Shown one piece after another: positions 1-11,144 of a stretch of 44,839 nucleotides of DNA. The notes beneath the pieces were generated by a model, which was not told the DNA's origin, did not search any database, and worked only from the letters and a program-made list of their open reading frames with translations. Position numbers and translations under genes: made by a program. The stretch covers positions 1 to 44,839 of the forward strand of contig JAAUOZ010000018.1 in the NCBI GenBank assembly GCA_012034655.1, given 5' to 3'. This DNA comes from Leptolyngbyaceae cyanobacterium CSU_1_3. GTDB lineage: Bacteria; Cyanobacteriota; Cyanobacteriia; Leptolyngbyales; Leptolyngbyaceae. How positions within the stretch are numbered: position 1 is the first letter of the stretch; each line of letters starts with the position of its first letter.

Positions 1-84
1 GACGGGGTGCAGGGGTCGGAACCTGGCTGGGGGCGCAGCCCCCACACCCCTTCTAAACCAAAATCTATAGGCTGACGCAGTATA
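1..84. repeat. Dispersed repeat, left copy of a pair at the window ends
   Basis: About 84 bases starting GACGGGGTGCAGGGG, with a G/C-rich hairpin core and ending CTGACGCAGTATA. A near-identical copy in the same orientation lies at 44695-44777. The last ~45 bases, from the run of C's to the terminal TATA, are the same in both. The copies differ mainly in the variable loop after GGGG. No coding frame is apparent. It resembles a short intergenic palindromic repeat rather than part of a gene. Confidence 0.8.
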
Positions 85-94
85 ACAGTGCCCT

Positions 95-195
95 CATCCT
101 CCCAGTCTCTTGCTCCCCAAGGAGACGGAGACTAGCGAACAGGCTTTGAGAGCGACTCGCCCTGGGAAGAGGGGTTTGGGGTGAGGGCAAAAGTC
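95..195. repeat. Dispersed palindromic repeat (CCCTCACCCCAAACCCCTCTCCC family)
   Basis: Intergenic element with purine/pyrimidine-rich arms. Its reverse complement is recognisably repeated at 7641-7755: both share the order 'CTCATCCTCCCAG...CTTTGAGAGCGACT...GGGGTTTGGGGTGAGGG'. Related shorter versions lie at 5948-6062, 19395-19497, 25400-25460 and inside 38960-39109. This kind of repeat is common between cyanobacterial genes. I see no gene in 196-276. Confidence 0.7.
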
Positions 196-276
196 TAGGA
201 GTCGAACTGACGTTCAATTGATATTCTTGGCCCGCAAGCCCTTAGCTCTTGATCCCCAAATACTAGGGAACCAAGC

Positions 277-1738
277 TCATGGATTCAGTTTGGCGCGTAA
301 CTCGTCTTTGATGCGGCTTAGAATTGATGCTTCATCCAGGGAAGCCAGAATGCGTGTGACGACGGCCTTTGGCCCATCCGGCCCCCACGAAGCACCGTTT
401 GCCAGATATGCCTTTGTCACCTGCCCGATCGCATAAGACGAAACCCCCGCCACGCCAGCCTGCGTCAACGCCACTGACACATAAGGCCCCAGAGAAAGCC
501 CCCCTGTCGCAGGAGCCGCCAACCCTAGTAAACTCTTTAACGAACCGAGTCCCAGGTTTGCCAAAAGTTCACTCGCTGTAATGCCACCCATGGCCAGGGC
601 CATCTTTTGCAATAGCCCGATCGCTCCCTGCTGGGTCATGGTGATTCCATACAGTTTAGACAGCCCCAAAATCATTGCCACATCGATCGCCGCACTGCTG
701 ACCACATCCAACACCGTGATGGGGTTGAGGGCGATCGCGACGGCCTTGGTAATCACGCCCTTCCAAATGATTCGATCGGCATTTTTGTTCGCGAATGGTC
801 ATCTTACGCTGCACGATTTGCTCGTTTACATCGTCGGCATAGAGCATCGTGTTTAACGCAACGAGCGATTTGCCTTCTCGATGCAAAACCTCCAAAATTT
901 TGAGCTTGAGATCGGTGACTTGGGGGTCTCCGGGGGTGAGTTGTACCGACATGCGACCGTCGGCCCGCCTAACGGCTCTTGCCACTAAAGGGGAAGCCGC
1001 CGCCATCACGATCTCATCGGGCGAGAGCAATTCTTTGACCCGATCGTCCCGAATTTTTTCGTAAATGCTGAGACGATCGGCATCGGGGTATTGGTCAATT
1101 TTGTTAAACACCAGCAGCATTGGCTTGCCCAATTCTCGCAACTCCGAAAGCGCTTGATATTCAACCTGGGTCATGTCGCCAGAGACCACAAACAGCAGCA
1201 GGTCAGCATGTTGAGCCACCGTCCGCGCCAAAACCTCTCGCGTTTCACCGTCTACCTCATCAATTCCAGGCGTATCAATGAGTTCGATCTGAGACTCCGC
1301 CATTCCGGGTAGGCTGAGGCGCTGAATCGATCGCTCACTTCCTGCTAAGGTTTCACGAGTCGCACTCCACTGAGCCGATTGCTGAGTTTGTGTCACCCCA
1401 TGAATTGCCCCCGTTTCAAAGGCTTTCTGACCCAATAGCGCATTCAGCACCGAAGACTTGCCTCGCCCCACCAGCCCAAACGCTGCAATATGCACAACCA
1501 GACGATCGAGCTTATCTAGCATGGTTTCTAGCCCGTTGATCTCTGGCTCCAGCCCGGCGCGCTCTTGAGCAGTCAGGTCAAGCTTTTCGACCAGATCGCG
1601 CAGCGTGTGTGTAGCTCGCTTGTAGTTTAGCTCAGTCTGGATCTCATCAAACCCAAGAATGGCTTCATCCAGTTCTTGGGAGAGGACAGGTTGAAGGGAT
1701 GCGTCTGAATTGCCCAGATCTGCGGTGAAGTCGGACAT
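277..1738 (-). CDS. DUF697-type P-loop GTPase (one apparent frameshift)
   Basis: A Ras-like GTPase fused to a C-terminal hydrophobic DUF697 region, a family widespread in cyanobacteria and probably membrane associated; its exact role is unknown. The N-terminal ~85 residues are helical. Then come the P-loop GLVGRGKSS, the G3 motif DTPGIDE and the G4 motif NKID. The C-terminal ~155 residues (277-756) are the Ala/Leu/Gly-rich DUF697 part, rich in GAIGLLQK- and GLGSLK-like helices. The frame breaks at the A5 run (T's at 782-786 on the + strand). Removing one A joins ...TIREQ to NADRIIWKGV without a gap, so a sequencing indel is likely. Read through, the protein is ~486 aa, normal for the family. 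The start at 1738 gives the complete N-terminus. It is not overlapped by rpsU upstream. Confidence 0.85.
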
Positions 1739-1834
1739 CGGTGGTTGTTAAGAGGAAGGCTGTGAGCAGAAGGACGCAGCGATCGCAGGAGGTACGATCG
1801 CGTCACGCTTTCTCAATCCTAGCAACCCAAAACT

Positions 1835-2014
1835 TTAACGGTGGCGACGGTTTTGACGGGCGACTACTGCTTTGCGTTTGCGCTTTTCGATCGGGGTCTC
1901 AAAATGACGACGCGATCGCACATCGGCCAAAATTCCCGCTCTAGAAACCTGTCGCTTAAACCGACGTAATGCCGACTCAATGCCCTCATTTTCGCCTAAA
2001 ACCACCTGAGTCAT
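1835..2014 (-). CDS. rpsU: 30S ribosomal protein S21 (bS21)
   Basis: Encodes a 59-residue, very basic small-subunit protein. It starts [20 protein letters not shown] and ends in an Arg/Lys/His-rich tail, the standard cyanobacterial bS21. The open frame extends upstream to 2197, but the start at 2014 is clear: the family N-terminus begins there and a GAGGAG ribosome-binding site lies 7 bases upstream. In the assembled ribosome bS21 sits near the anti-Shine-Dalgarno region and helps initiation. It appears to be a single-gene unit here, with the GTPase downstream on the same strand after ~100 bases. Confidence 0.95.
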   Translation of the reverse strand: MTQVVLGENEGIESALRRFKRQVSRAGILADVRSRRHFETPIEKRKRKAVVARQNRRHR

Positions 2015-2292
2015 TCCTGATTCTCCTCGATCAAGTAATAAATAGATTGCAGGTATGTTGAAAATGGTCGGGGTTGCTGGGCGCTGGAAGAAGGCGATCG
2101 TGATGCTTACATCGCACGAAATGTTTGGATGGTCAGCCTGGAAGAAGTACGGATACGCAAAGTGCACAAATCGTGTGTAAGATACAAAATTACGCACTAA
2201 ACTTCCAGCGTGAAAACCCTACCAGTGGCAGATTAGCATAAAACTAGACCACTGTGAGAGTGCAACGCACAGACCTCAAACCTGTGATTTTT

Positions 2293-2467
2293 GGCGTTGC
2301 TGAATGAACAGATAAACTGCTCTGCTCACGAAGCGGGGCGAGAGCTTTGTCAACCTTTCTCCCCAGACAGAGGAGAGCCAAAAGTCTGGTTCTCTTGGGG
2401 GAGAAGGCTAGGGTGAGGTCAAATCTGACGGTTTATGCCTAGATTATGCCTAGATTCTGCAACACCC
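2293..2467. repeat. MITE-like element with GGCGTTGCTGAAT inverted ends
   Basis: A ~175-bp non-coding element between rpsU and the next gene. The left end reads GGCGTTGCTGAAT. The right end reads ATTCTGCAACACCC, its imperfect inverted complement, next to two tandem TATGCCTAGAT units. The inside holds the pyrimidine/purine-rich repeat type seen elsewhere in the window. The right end matches the right end of the element at 40780-40927 (TCTGACGGTTTAT...CTAGATTC...GCAAC). It has no transposase frame. The remaining bases of the 2015-2472 gap show only the rpsU leader. Confidence 0.65.
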
Positions 2468-2472
2468 GATGT

Positions 2473-3750
2473 TTAACCTAGCTGATTCACAAAACACAGG
2501 TTAATTGTGGTGCTGAAATTGGTGCTGAGGGCTACATGGAGATTTTCCATGGCGGCAATCAGCCAATGTACACAATCACGGGTGTAAGACTCGTAATGGT
2601 TAAACAAAATTGAAAAGCGTTTTTCTAGGTAAGGCTTAACCTTGCGACAGAGTAAAACAATTTTTAGCAGCAGACTTGTGGTGAGAGTTGGGCCAATATT
2701 AGACAGTAAATCTACGAAAATAAAGTGATGGGGATGCTGGGGATTGTCTACAACCAAAAAATTGAGCAGTTGGCTACAGGTTCTAACGATCAAAAAGTCG
2801 TTGAGTCGGTGGGCATTACTGGCAGGTAAGGTGTTTTGGAGTTGGTTGTAAAGCTGATTGTTGAACTGTCTGCGGCCATACTCAGGATCGACGGACGCTG
2901 TAATGTACTCGTAAAGGTCGTCTTTAAATTCCTGGAAAGATTGGGTTTGGTGACTATGAGACAGGAAGCGCCGCGCTATATCTTGGTGCGTGTAGCCTCC
3001 TTCGACTTTGCCGACAAACTGTTGAAGGGCAAAATGCAGTTCTCGATCGTCGAGCAATGTAGGATTTTTGACAGGCTGAATGATGCGACTACTGGCTTCG
3101 GGAAGCTGCGATCGCCTCACCTGATAGGTTACGTATTGAGAAAGGTCAACTTCGTACTGCTTCTGCACCTGGGTCTGAAGTTGCCGAACGGACTCTTGAT
3201 GCTCGTCGGGGCTACCTTCGCTGACCAAGCAATGTTCGTAGAGATAGGGGTAGCGCCGAATCAGGCTACCCAGGGGAGATTGGTCGGAACTGCTGACCTC
3301 GATCGACTGCGCGAGTACCCGTGCTAGACGTTGGAGGGTGAGGTATTGCTCAGTTTCGAGGAACTGTCTCACCAGGTCGCGCAAATGTTTGACGGTGCGT
3401 GAGCGAGAATATTCGGTGACGGGGCGAGTCGGGGCAGAGGCTAAAACATCGATCAGGGCAGCGATCGCAATGTGAGACTGAGGGCGGGCTTGCCAACGGT
3501 TTACCAGAATATGGCAGCAACGGTTGAGGACAAACTTGAAGTCTTGCCCCGAATCTTTGGCAGCGACGATCGTGTCTAGGTCACTCAAAATTTCAGGCTC
3601 AGGGTAGGCAGATCCTTCAATAAAGAGGTTACGAAAGCGCTCGATCAACTGCCCCGGAGGCTCGATCTGAACTCGGCTCAAAAAATGATCGTAGAGCCGC
3701 TGCTCTTCTTGAGTAATCTCACGGTTGCGGTAGGTTGTCCAAGTACTCAC
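2473..3750 (-). CDS. Conserved cyanobacterial hypothetical protein, 425 aa
   Basis: I recognise no named domain. The protein is soluble and predominantly helical, with no signal peptide and no convincing membrane segment. It opens MSTWTTYRNREITQEEQRLY and carries repeated aromatic/Leu helices (FLSRV, LYDHF, QFLETEQYLTLQRLARVL, HFIFVDLLSNIGPTLTTSLLLK), which suggests an alpha-solenoid-like or scaffold fold. The middle part (residues ~210-260) has a Gln-rich stretch and a VGKVEGGYTHQDIARRFL segment that could be a small helical adaptor. The frame is clean over 425 codons and codon use matches neighbouring genes, so it is a real gene. The neighbours give no functional clue. Family membership is recalled only loosely, so no function is assigned. 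Confidence 0.75.
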   Translation of the reverse strand: MSTWTTYRNREITQEEQRLYDHFLSRVQIEPPGQLIERFRNLFIEGSAYPEPEILSDLDTIVAAKDSGQDFKFVLNRCCHILVNRWQARPQSHIAIAALIDVLASAPTRPVTEYSRSRTVKHLRDLVRQFLETEQYLTLQRLARVLAQSIEVSSSDQSPLGSLIRRYPYLYEHCLVSEGSPDEHQESVRQLQTQVQKQYEVDLSQYVTYQVRRSQLPEASSRIIQPVKNPTLLDDRELHFALQQFVGKVEGGYTHQDIARRFLSHSHQTQSFQEFKDDLYEYITASVDPEYGRRQFNNQLYNQLQNTLPASNAHRLNDFLIVRTCSQLLNFLVVDNPQHPHHFIFVDLLSNIGPTLTTSLLLKIVLLCRKVKPYLEKRFSILFNHYESYTRDCVHWLIAAMENLHVALSTNFSTTINLCFVNQLG

Positions 3751-4377
3751 CTTACTTATGCTCCTGTTGCCAAATCTCGCAGCTTAACGAGTTAAATCAA
3801 GTTTCCGTCTTGTAAAACTGTCTCAGAGACGAAGCTGAGAAGAAGAATCAGCCATCGCAAGCCTCCACAAATCAACCGAGTATAAATACGCAAGCCTTAT
3901 TCTTTAATGGCAATGTTAATGCTAATCATAGCTGACCCAACGCTGTGCGAGATGTAATTGAAGCCACTTAATACAATCTATATACGGTTTGGGGGTGTAG
4001 CTTAAGCAGTGCTTCACATTATTCTTTCAACAAAACCAGTAACTTTTTCAGTTGACATGACATTTATAGAGTAAGTTTCATCAATTTCTTAAAAACTTAT
4101 CAGAGATTACCACAAGATGAGTATCCTGGGACACTTTAAGCTCTTGATGAGACCCCAAACAGGCTTGCGTAAATTTTAATACATGAGTAGGCGAGGGTAT
4201 TCTGCAAAACTTTTTGCAATTGGGGCGATTTTGAAGGTGGGAAGTTGCAACAGCGCCCGATCGCCCCTGTCTATGGTGAGATGACAGATTGAGAAAGTCG
4301 GTTTCTGATTGAGCCATAGGGTTTTCTGGGGTTCCTTCACCTCTCTTCAGTTCATTGTCCCTTCAAACTTGGATGCA
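3751..4377. other. Intergenic region without a recognisable gene
   Basis: 627 bases between the divergent hypothetical gene (leftward) and trehalase (rightward). It is A+T-rich compared with the flanks and must hold both promoters. I could not fix a -35/-10 pair with confidence. A 78-codon frame on the minus strand (4081-4317) has no ribosome-binding site and no family resemblance. Confidence 0.5.
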
Positions 4378-5876
4378 ATGACAGTAGTGATTCCTGCCTT
4401 TCCGTCTAGTGTTCAAATTCAGTCCGTACGATCGTATATTCAGCAGACTTGGAAAACCTTGACCCGATCGCACACCCATCTTCTGCAAGCAGCCCAAGAT
4501 CCTAAACTTGAGCATCTTCCTGGGGAGCCTTGGCGCGTTTATGTGTCACAGCAGTCCGATCGAAGGGCGATCGCCCAGACGTTAGAAGCTGCCCTGCCTG
4601 CGGAGGACTGGAACCAAATTAAACTATGCAGCCTCCCGATCGGGGAATGCAGATTCACAGACATGGTTTGCTGTATTTGCCTGATTCTTACGTTGTGCCG
4701 GGGGGACGGTTTAACGAAATGTATGGATGGGACAGTTATTTCATTCAGCTAGGGCTGCTGCGCGATCGCGAATTTGGCCTGGCAAAAAATATGGTGGAAC
4801 TGCTGTCCTATGAAGTTGAACACTATGGGACAGTGCTCAATGCTAACCGAACCTATATGCTAGGACGATCGCAGCCACCCGTGCTGACGCGCATGGTGTT
4901 GGCGCTGTTTGAGCATACTCAAGATCGTCACTGGCTAAGGGCCCAATTGCCAGCGATCGAACGTTACTACAGCCTTTGGCAACAGCCACCCCGATCGCAC
5001 CCAGCAACAGGGCTTTCACGCTACTACGCAGTGGCCAAAGAACCGTTGCCAGAGGTGGTTTTTGATGAAAAAGATTCCCAGGGCAAGACGCATTACGATC
5101 GAGTCCGGGCTTACTATCGCCAGTTCATCATTCCAGATTATGAGGTAGCGCTCTTCTACGATCGTGCCCAAGATCAACTGACTCAGCTATTTTACACGGG
5201 CGATTGCTCAATGCGGGAGTCAGGGTTTGATATTTCTAATCGGTTTGGAGCCTTTAATGTAGATATTGTTCACTACCTTCCAGTCTGTCTAAATTCTCTG
5301 CTCTACCAGATGGATTGCGACACAGCGCAAATCTATGAAATTCTCAACCACAGAGAACAGGCACAACTGTGGCGAGATCGGGCCCAGCAGCGTCAGCAAC
5401 AAATCGATCGCTTTCTATGGGATGAGCCATCGGGGCTGTATTTTGACTACAACTTTTGTACTAAAACTCGCCGTCACTATGAGTTTGCCACGACCTTCTA
5501 CCCGCTCTGGGTGGGGGCTGCTTCAGCCAAACAGGCTAAACGGGTCGTAGACAACCTCGATCGCTTTGAAGCTGCGGGCGGGTTGCTCACCAGCACCTAT
5601 ATCACTGGCAACCAATGGGATGCCCCGTTTGGGTGGGCCCCTTTACAACTAATTGCAGTCCAAGGTTTATGTCGCTATGGATATCTAGCCGAAGGTCAGC
5701 GAATCGGACGCAAATTTGTAGCCCTGTTGGTTCAAGAATTTGAAAAGCAGAACACCCTGGTCGAAAAATATGATGTGTGGAACTGTTCGGCGCAGGTGTC
5801 ACAGGAAATTTTGTTTGGCTACTCTTCTAATGAAGTCGGGTTCGGTTGGACAAACGGCACTTTTTGGAGCTTCTAG
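4378..5876 (+). CDS. treH: Trehalase, glycoside hydrolase family 37 (one apparent frameshift)
   Basis: Hydrolyses alpha,alpha-trehalose to two glucose, so it affects compatible-solute turnover in desiccation or osmotic stress. Both family signatures are present: PGGRFNEMYGWDSY and QWDAPFGWAP. The closing GFGWTNGTFWSF is also typical. There is no signal peptide, so it should be cytoplasmic, as in other cyanobacterial trehalases. The frame breaks at the C run 4635-4637. One extra C joins ...KLCSLP to DRGMQIHRHGLLYLPDSY, restoring a ~500-aa protein of normal length. I chose ATG 4378 because the conserved helical N-terminus begins there; 4309 would add 23 non-conserved residues. No trehalose-synthesis gene (for example treY/treZ) lies nearby. 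The symbol follows cyanobacterial usage. Confidence 0.85.
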
Positions 5877-5947
5877 CAATTTTGGGGCTTTGAGAATTGC
5901 ACCTGACGAAACCTCGACCTGATTAAATTTGCGCCAGTTCGCCGATT

Positions 5948-6062
5948 GGAGTTTTGCCCTCACCCCCAACTCTTCGCCTAGAGCAGGAGGGAGACTGTGA
6001 ACCCAACGTTACTTTGTCTCTTCCCTTCTCCTATAAGGGGAGAAGGGTTAGGGGATGAGGAT
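5948..6062. repeat. Dispersed palindromic repeat between trehalase and enolase
   Basis: Starts GCCCTCACCCCC and ends GGGGAGAAGGGTTAGGGGATGAGGA. The ends are mutually inverted, so the transcript could fold into a long hairpin. It belongs to the same family as 95-195 and 7641-7755. Because it follows the trehalase stop by ~70 bases it may serve as a transcription stop, which is inference. The rest of the 5877-6272 gap contains only the enolase leader. Confidence 0.6.
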
Positions 6063-6140
6063 TGTCTTCGATTGCGTAAGTTTGGGTGGATTTGCTTTCA
6101 TTTTGCCAAATTTTCAAAATGTCAGAGATCCCAAAGATAG

Positions 6141-7569
<1,429 letters not shown>

Positions 7570-7640
7570 CGGGTTGCCGAGGGCGTGCTGACCTGGGGCA
7601 AGGAACGCGCTAAACAAACGTTAGATCGGCGACGGGACTT

Positions 7641-7755
7641 TTCCCTCACCCCAAACCCCTCTCCCCAGGGCAAGTCGCTCTCAAAGCCTGAAGTTTGCCT
7701 CCCAGCCTCCTTCTCCCCTCAAGGAGCAAGAGGCTGGGAGGATGAGGACACTTTG
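7641..7755. repeat. Dispersed palindromic repeat downstream of enolase
   Basis: An inverted copy of the 95-195 element: CCCTCACCCCAAACCCCTCTCCC...GACTTGCCCTG... in reverse complement, with the internal ...CTTTGAGAGCGACT block conserved. It lies between the converging ends of eno and the DUF218 gene, a position suited to a bidirectional terminator, although no clear T tract follows. Confidence 0.65.
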
Positions 7756-7798
7756 AGCGGCATCGAATTCATGTTGCTGTAAAGGCGAAAGGGACTCG

Positions 7799-8407
7799 TC
7801 ATAGCCGATCGTGCGACCGAGTCAAACGAGGATTGAGCATTGCCCCACTGCGACCTGTCACCAGCCAAAGCAGCGATCGCAGACAATCTCGCACGACTCG
7901 CCCCATTGCCTCTGGTTTATATCGACTTGGCACTGAAACAGGCGTGATGACAATTCCACGGCTGCCTAAGACGATCGTCGCGATCGCCCGTGCTCGGCGC
8001 ATGTGAGCATCTGAAGTGATCAAGTAAAGGTGTTGTAGTTTCTGCACAGAGAACACATTCACCAGAGACGTAAAATTCGTCACTGTGTCAGTAGCTCGAC
8101 CATCAAATTTGACTCGAACATCTGGAACATTTAACTGCTGAAAAATCCGACGATTCTCAGTTTCGTAGGCAGCGAGATCAGAAACCCAGATCGCCAGATT
8201 AGGATGAACATGCCAAAACTGAGCCGCAAATCTCATCCGATCGCTATCGCCACCCAACACAAAAATTGCCTGGGGAAGTGGTGCTTGGTGCAGCCCGATC
8301 GCCAAGCGAATGGGCAAAATTGCGCTGACACCAATCAACCCCACTAGCAGCCATTTCAGCCATTTCAACCGTGAATTACAAACGCGCGATCGCGGGCGAC
8401 TGGACAT
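7799..8407 (-). CDS. YdcF-like DUF218 membrane-anchored protein
   Basis: 202 residues with one N-terminal transmembrane segment (residues ~18-38, KWLLVGLIGVSAILPIRLAI). A DUF218/YdcF domain follows: AIFVLGGDSDRMRFAA near residue 48, then GRATDTVTNFTSLV and LITSDAHMRRARAIA. These match the Rossmann-like core of the family, implicated in envelope or polysaccharide metabolism though the reaction is not established. The gene starts 32 bases inside the end of galE and runs the same way, so it is the last gene of the leftward exopolysaccharide operon. Family assignment is firm; the biochemical role is unknown. Confidence 0.85.
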   Translation of the reverse strand: MSSRPRSRVCNSRLKWLKWLLVGLIGVSAILPIRLAIGLHQAPLPQAIFVLGGDSDRMRFAAQFWHVHPNLAIWVSDLAAYETENRRIFQQLNVPDVRVKFDGRATDTVTNFTSLVNVFSVQKLQHLYLITSDAHMRRARAIATIVLGSRGIVITPVSVPSRYKPEAMGRVVRDCLRSLLWLVTGRSGAMLNPRLTRSHDRL

Positions 8408-9482
8408 GCTGACCCTTGACAGGAATCGGTTTAACCTGAGCGACCACCGGGGCGTGTCTAAGCCGTTGCGCCAACTGTTGAATCAGGGGATGCTTGAGCG
8501 TTTGGTTGTCGCGGCGGATTTCCCAAAATAGGCTCGTGCGAACGATCGTATCCAGATCATTATACTGAGGTTGCCAGTTGAGCACTTGACGAATGCGATC
8601 GGCGCAGGCCGTCACACAGGCTGGGTCTCCGGGGCGACGATCGGTTTCAACCACCGAAAAATCGACTCCAGAAATTGCCTTCACCCGATCGATGACATGG
8701 CGAACACTATACCCCTGTCCATAGCCACAATTCAACACTTGGCTGTCGTTTCCTGCCTCTAAATAGCGCAAGGCGGCTAGGTGAGCCGATGCCAGATCTT
8801 CAACATGAATATAGTCGCGGATGCCCGTCCCGTCGGGAGTGGAGAAGTCTGTACCAAAGATTCTTACACCAGGCTTGCGGCTCAGGGCAGCATCACACGC
8901 CGCCCGAATCAGATGCGTTGCTTCCAAATTCATTTGCCCAATTCGGCCTCCGGGGTCGGCTCCTGCCACATTGAAATAACGCAGGATCACATGGCGCAAA
9001 TTAGACGCTCGACTGGTATCTTGAATGAGCCATTCGCTCATGAGTTTAGAGCGACCATAGGGATTAATTGGCAGCGTGGGAGTCTGTTCGGTGACGGGGT
9101 TGTGGGCTGGTTCTCCATAGACAGCGGCGGTGCTAGAGAAGATAATTTTGTCTACTCCAAAGGCATCACAGCAGCGAATCAAATTCAACGTGTTGCGCGT
9201 ATTGTTGGCGTAATAGTCGAGGGGATTGCTCACCGATTCGGGGGCGATCAGACTGGCAGCAAAGTGTAGCACCGCAGTCAATTTGTGGGTAGCAAATACG
9301 CGATAGAGGCGATCGACATCTGCCAAATCTCCCACAATCAGTTCACCATATAAAACCGCCGATGCATGACCTGTTGAGCAGTTGTCATAAACTACCACGT
9401 CATATCCTGCTTCTCCTAGTTGACGCACCACATGGGAACCGATATAGCCTGCACCACCTGTCACCAAAATTTTCGGGTTCAT
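8376..9482 (-). CDS. galE: UDP-glucose 4-epimerase
   Basis: Interconverts UDP-glucose and UDP-galactose, supplying galactose for the surface polysaccharide made by this cluster. It is an extended short-chain dehydrogenase. The NAD-binding motif TGGAGYIGSH is at residues 8-17, the catalytic Ser/Thr region is FSSTAAVYG (~115-123), and the YxxxK pair is Y142/K146 in NPYGRSK. DPGGRIGQ and GTDFSTPDGTGIRDYIHVED complete the signature. The C-terminus runs ~40 residues past the usual end and overlaps the DUF218 start. Its ATG overlaps the TGA of the sugar transferase upstream (ATGA, 9479-9482), indicating translational coupling. Confidence 0.93.
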   Translation of the reverse strand: MNPKILVTGGAGYIGSHVVRQLGEAGYDVVVYDNCSTGHASAVLYGELIVGDLADVDRLYRVFATHKLTAVLHFAASLIAPESVSNPLDYYANNTRNTLNLIRCCDAFGVDKIIFSSTAAVYGEPAHNPVTEQTPTLPINPYGRSKLMSEWLIQDTSRASNLRHVILRYFNVAGADPGGRIGQMNLEATHLIRAACDAALSRKPGVRIFGTDFSTPDGTGIRDYIHVEDLASAHLAALRYLEAGNDSQVLNCGYGQGYSVRHVIDRVKAISGVDFSVVETDRRPGDPACVTACADRIRQVLNWQPQYNDLDTIVRTSLFWEIRRDNQTLKHPLIQQLAQRLRHAPVVAQVKPIPVKGQHVQSPAIARL

Positions 9483-10897
9483 CTACCTTTTCCTAATAAA
9501 ACAACTCGAATGGTTTTAAGAACGATCGCTAACTCCAACCAAAGGGAGTAATTTTTGATGTAATAGAGGTCGTAAGACAACTTCTCAGATGCATCTTCAA
9601 CAGACGCACCGTAGGGATACATCACCTGGGCCCACCCCGTAATGCCTGGTTTGACCAGGTAACGAACGTTGTAATGGGGAATCACTTGCGCCAGTTGTGT
9701 ATCAAATTCTGGCCGTTCTGGACGAGGGCCAATCAGACTCATTTCACCGCGTAGCACATTCCAAATTTGGGGCAATTCATCAATTCGCAGCAGCCGTAGC
9801 CAACGACCCACGCGGGTGATGCGAGGGTCTCGTTCTTGGGCCCACTGCACACCTCTTTTTTCGGCATCTTGATACATCGATCGAAACTTGTAAACCCGAA
9901 AGGGCGTGCAGTTTAGCCCCGATCGCGTCTGGCTATACAACACAGAACCGGGACTGTCGAGCCGAATCGCTAATACTGTGAGCAACATCACGGGCGACAA
10001 TAAAATCATCAATATAGTTGCAGCAAAAATATCAATGATTCTTTTAATATTTTGTTGAATCTGATCTGAAACAAGTTTGTAACTGCTGGTTGAAATAAAA
10101 TAAGAATCTCTGAGCAAATAAGAGGGCAGCTTGCGATAGAATGCTTCATAAAAATCTAGCAACCCATACACAGCCATGCCTTGCAATCGCAATCTGATTA
10201 GTTGTCTGGCGTGGGGTTCAGCCAATTTAGATTGGGTTGCAACGATCGCACCCGACCAAGATTGAGACCTCCAGGTAGATAGACTAGATAAACCTCCGCC
10301 ACACTGGAGAGAATATTGCTCGATCGGTAGAGATTCTTCAGCAAGAATCACAAATCGGTCGTGGGGGTTTAACTTTGAAAAATCCCGAACAAATTGGTGA
10401 GCATGGTCTTTGTCTCCTAGCACCAACCATCGGCTTGGCTGAGACTGCGACTGAAACCAGACGATCGCAGCCCAGCGCAACACAATTCCCCAGAGCGTAA
10501 ACCAGAGCGTAAAGAATGCTAAAAGCAGTAAGAGGCGACGATCTACTAACAAATCGGTAGCCCCAGTTTCAGACAGATAAACGTAGGCAGCACTCAAGAC
10601 CGCGATTGTCGAATTGCTGGCCAAAATTTGCAGCGATATCGATACACCTTTTTTCACCTCTGGACGGTAGGCATCGACGAAATATAACCCCGCCAAGATA
10701 GACAAAGCAACCACACAGATAACAGGGTTAAGTTGCTCTAGCGATCGTTCAAACCGTTGACCTGAGCAAAGCCCCCGCGATAAATAGAAAGAAGCGACTA
10801 ACCCGATCAGATCGCCTGCAAAAAGAGCGATCGCAAGGTAACGGCGCGAGATCAGTGATTTTACGAAGGATTGCGAGAAAAAAGTGCTTATAGACAT
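9479..10897 (-). CDS. Exopolysaccharide polyprenyl glycosylphosphotransferase (WbaP/WcaJ-like)
   Basis: Transfers the first sugar-1-phosphate from a UDP-sugar to undecaprenyl phosphate at the cytoplasmic membrane, starting the repeat unit. The N-terminal half has about four to five transmembrane segments (residues ~15-135) and a nucleotide-binding-like region. The last ~190 residues are the bacterial sugar-transferase domain: KRIIDIFAATILMILLSPVM, VYKFRSM, LRLLRIDELPQIWNVLRG (Asp-Glu catalytic pair), EMSLIGPRPE, KPGITGWAQV and YDLYYIKNYS. 472 aa is normal. It heads the leftward operon and is coupled to galE by ATGA. No strong ribosome-binding site is visible before the start. Glucose or galactose as substrate is inferred from galE. 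Confidence 0.88.
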   Translation of the reverse strand: MSISTFFSQSFVKSLISRRYLAIALFAGDLIGLVASFYLSRGLCSGQRFERSLEQLNPVICVVALSILAGLYFVDAYRPEVKKGVSISLQILASNSTIAVLSAAYVYLSETGATDLLVDRRLLLLLAFFTLWFTLWGIVLRWAAIVWFQSQSQPSRWLVLGDKDHAHQFVRDFSKLNPHDRFVILAEESLPIEQYSLQCGGGLSSLSTWRSQSWSGAIVATQSKLAEPHARQLIRLRLQGMAVYGLLDFYEAFYRKLPSYLLRDSYFISTSSYKLVSDQIQQNIKRIIDIFAATILMILLSPVMLLTVLAIRLDSPGSVLYSQTRSGLNCTPFRVYKFRSMYQDAEKRGVQWAQERDPRITRVGRWLRLLRIDELPQIWNVLRGEMSLIGPRPERPEFDTQLAQVIPHYNVRYLVKPGITGWAQVMYPYGASVEDASEKLSYDLYYIKNYSLWLELAIVLKTIRVVLLGKGR

Positions 10898-10980
10898 GTT
10901 AAATACATGGGCGCTATGAAGAGCAAGGGCAGGAAGAGGAGCCAGTCAAAACCTAGTCTCATGTTTCGATCGCTGCAATT

Positions 10981-11110
10981 TAAGTAGCAGGGTGGAATTG
11001 AAGCCAACTAACTGCCGAGTTTCGACTGCGCTCAACCCTGCTCCAGGGGAGATTTTGAGCATTGAGCGGAGTCGAAATGCACCTTACAAATAGTTCTGCC
11101 TTCCTACTTA
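10981..11110. repeat. MITE-like element with TAAGTAG/CTACTTA ends (copy A)
   Basis: 130-bp element with perfect 7-bp inverted ends. It contains the motif TTTCGACTGCGCTCAACC and its near-palindromic partner TGAGCGGAGTCGAAA. The same element in the opposite orientation lies at 22859-23053, and a decayed one in the same orientation lies at 14761-14893. It sits in the divergent control region between the sugar transferase and wzc-like genes. Confidence 0.75.
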
Positions 11111-11144
11111 TTAGCTTCAACTTAGCTTCAACGAATCGATTTCC

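Noticed and set aside
2015-2197. N-terminal extension of rpsU
   Set aside because: The 61 extra residues are not ribosomal-protein-like, and a strong GAGGAG site precedes the internal ATG at 2014.
4081-4317. 78-codon minus-strand frame upstream of trehalase
   Set aside because: No ribosome-binding site, no family resemblance, composition like non-coding DNA.
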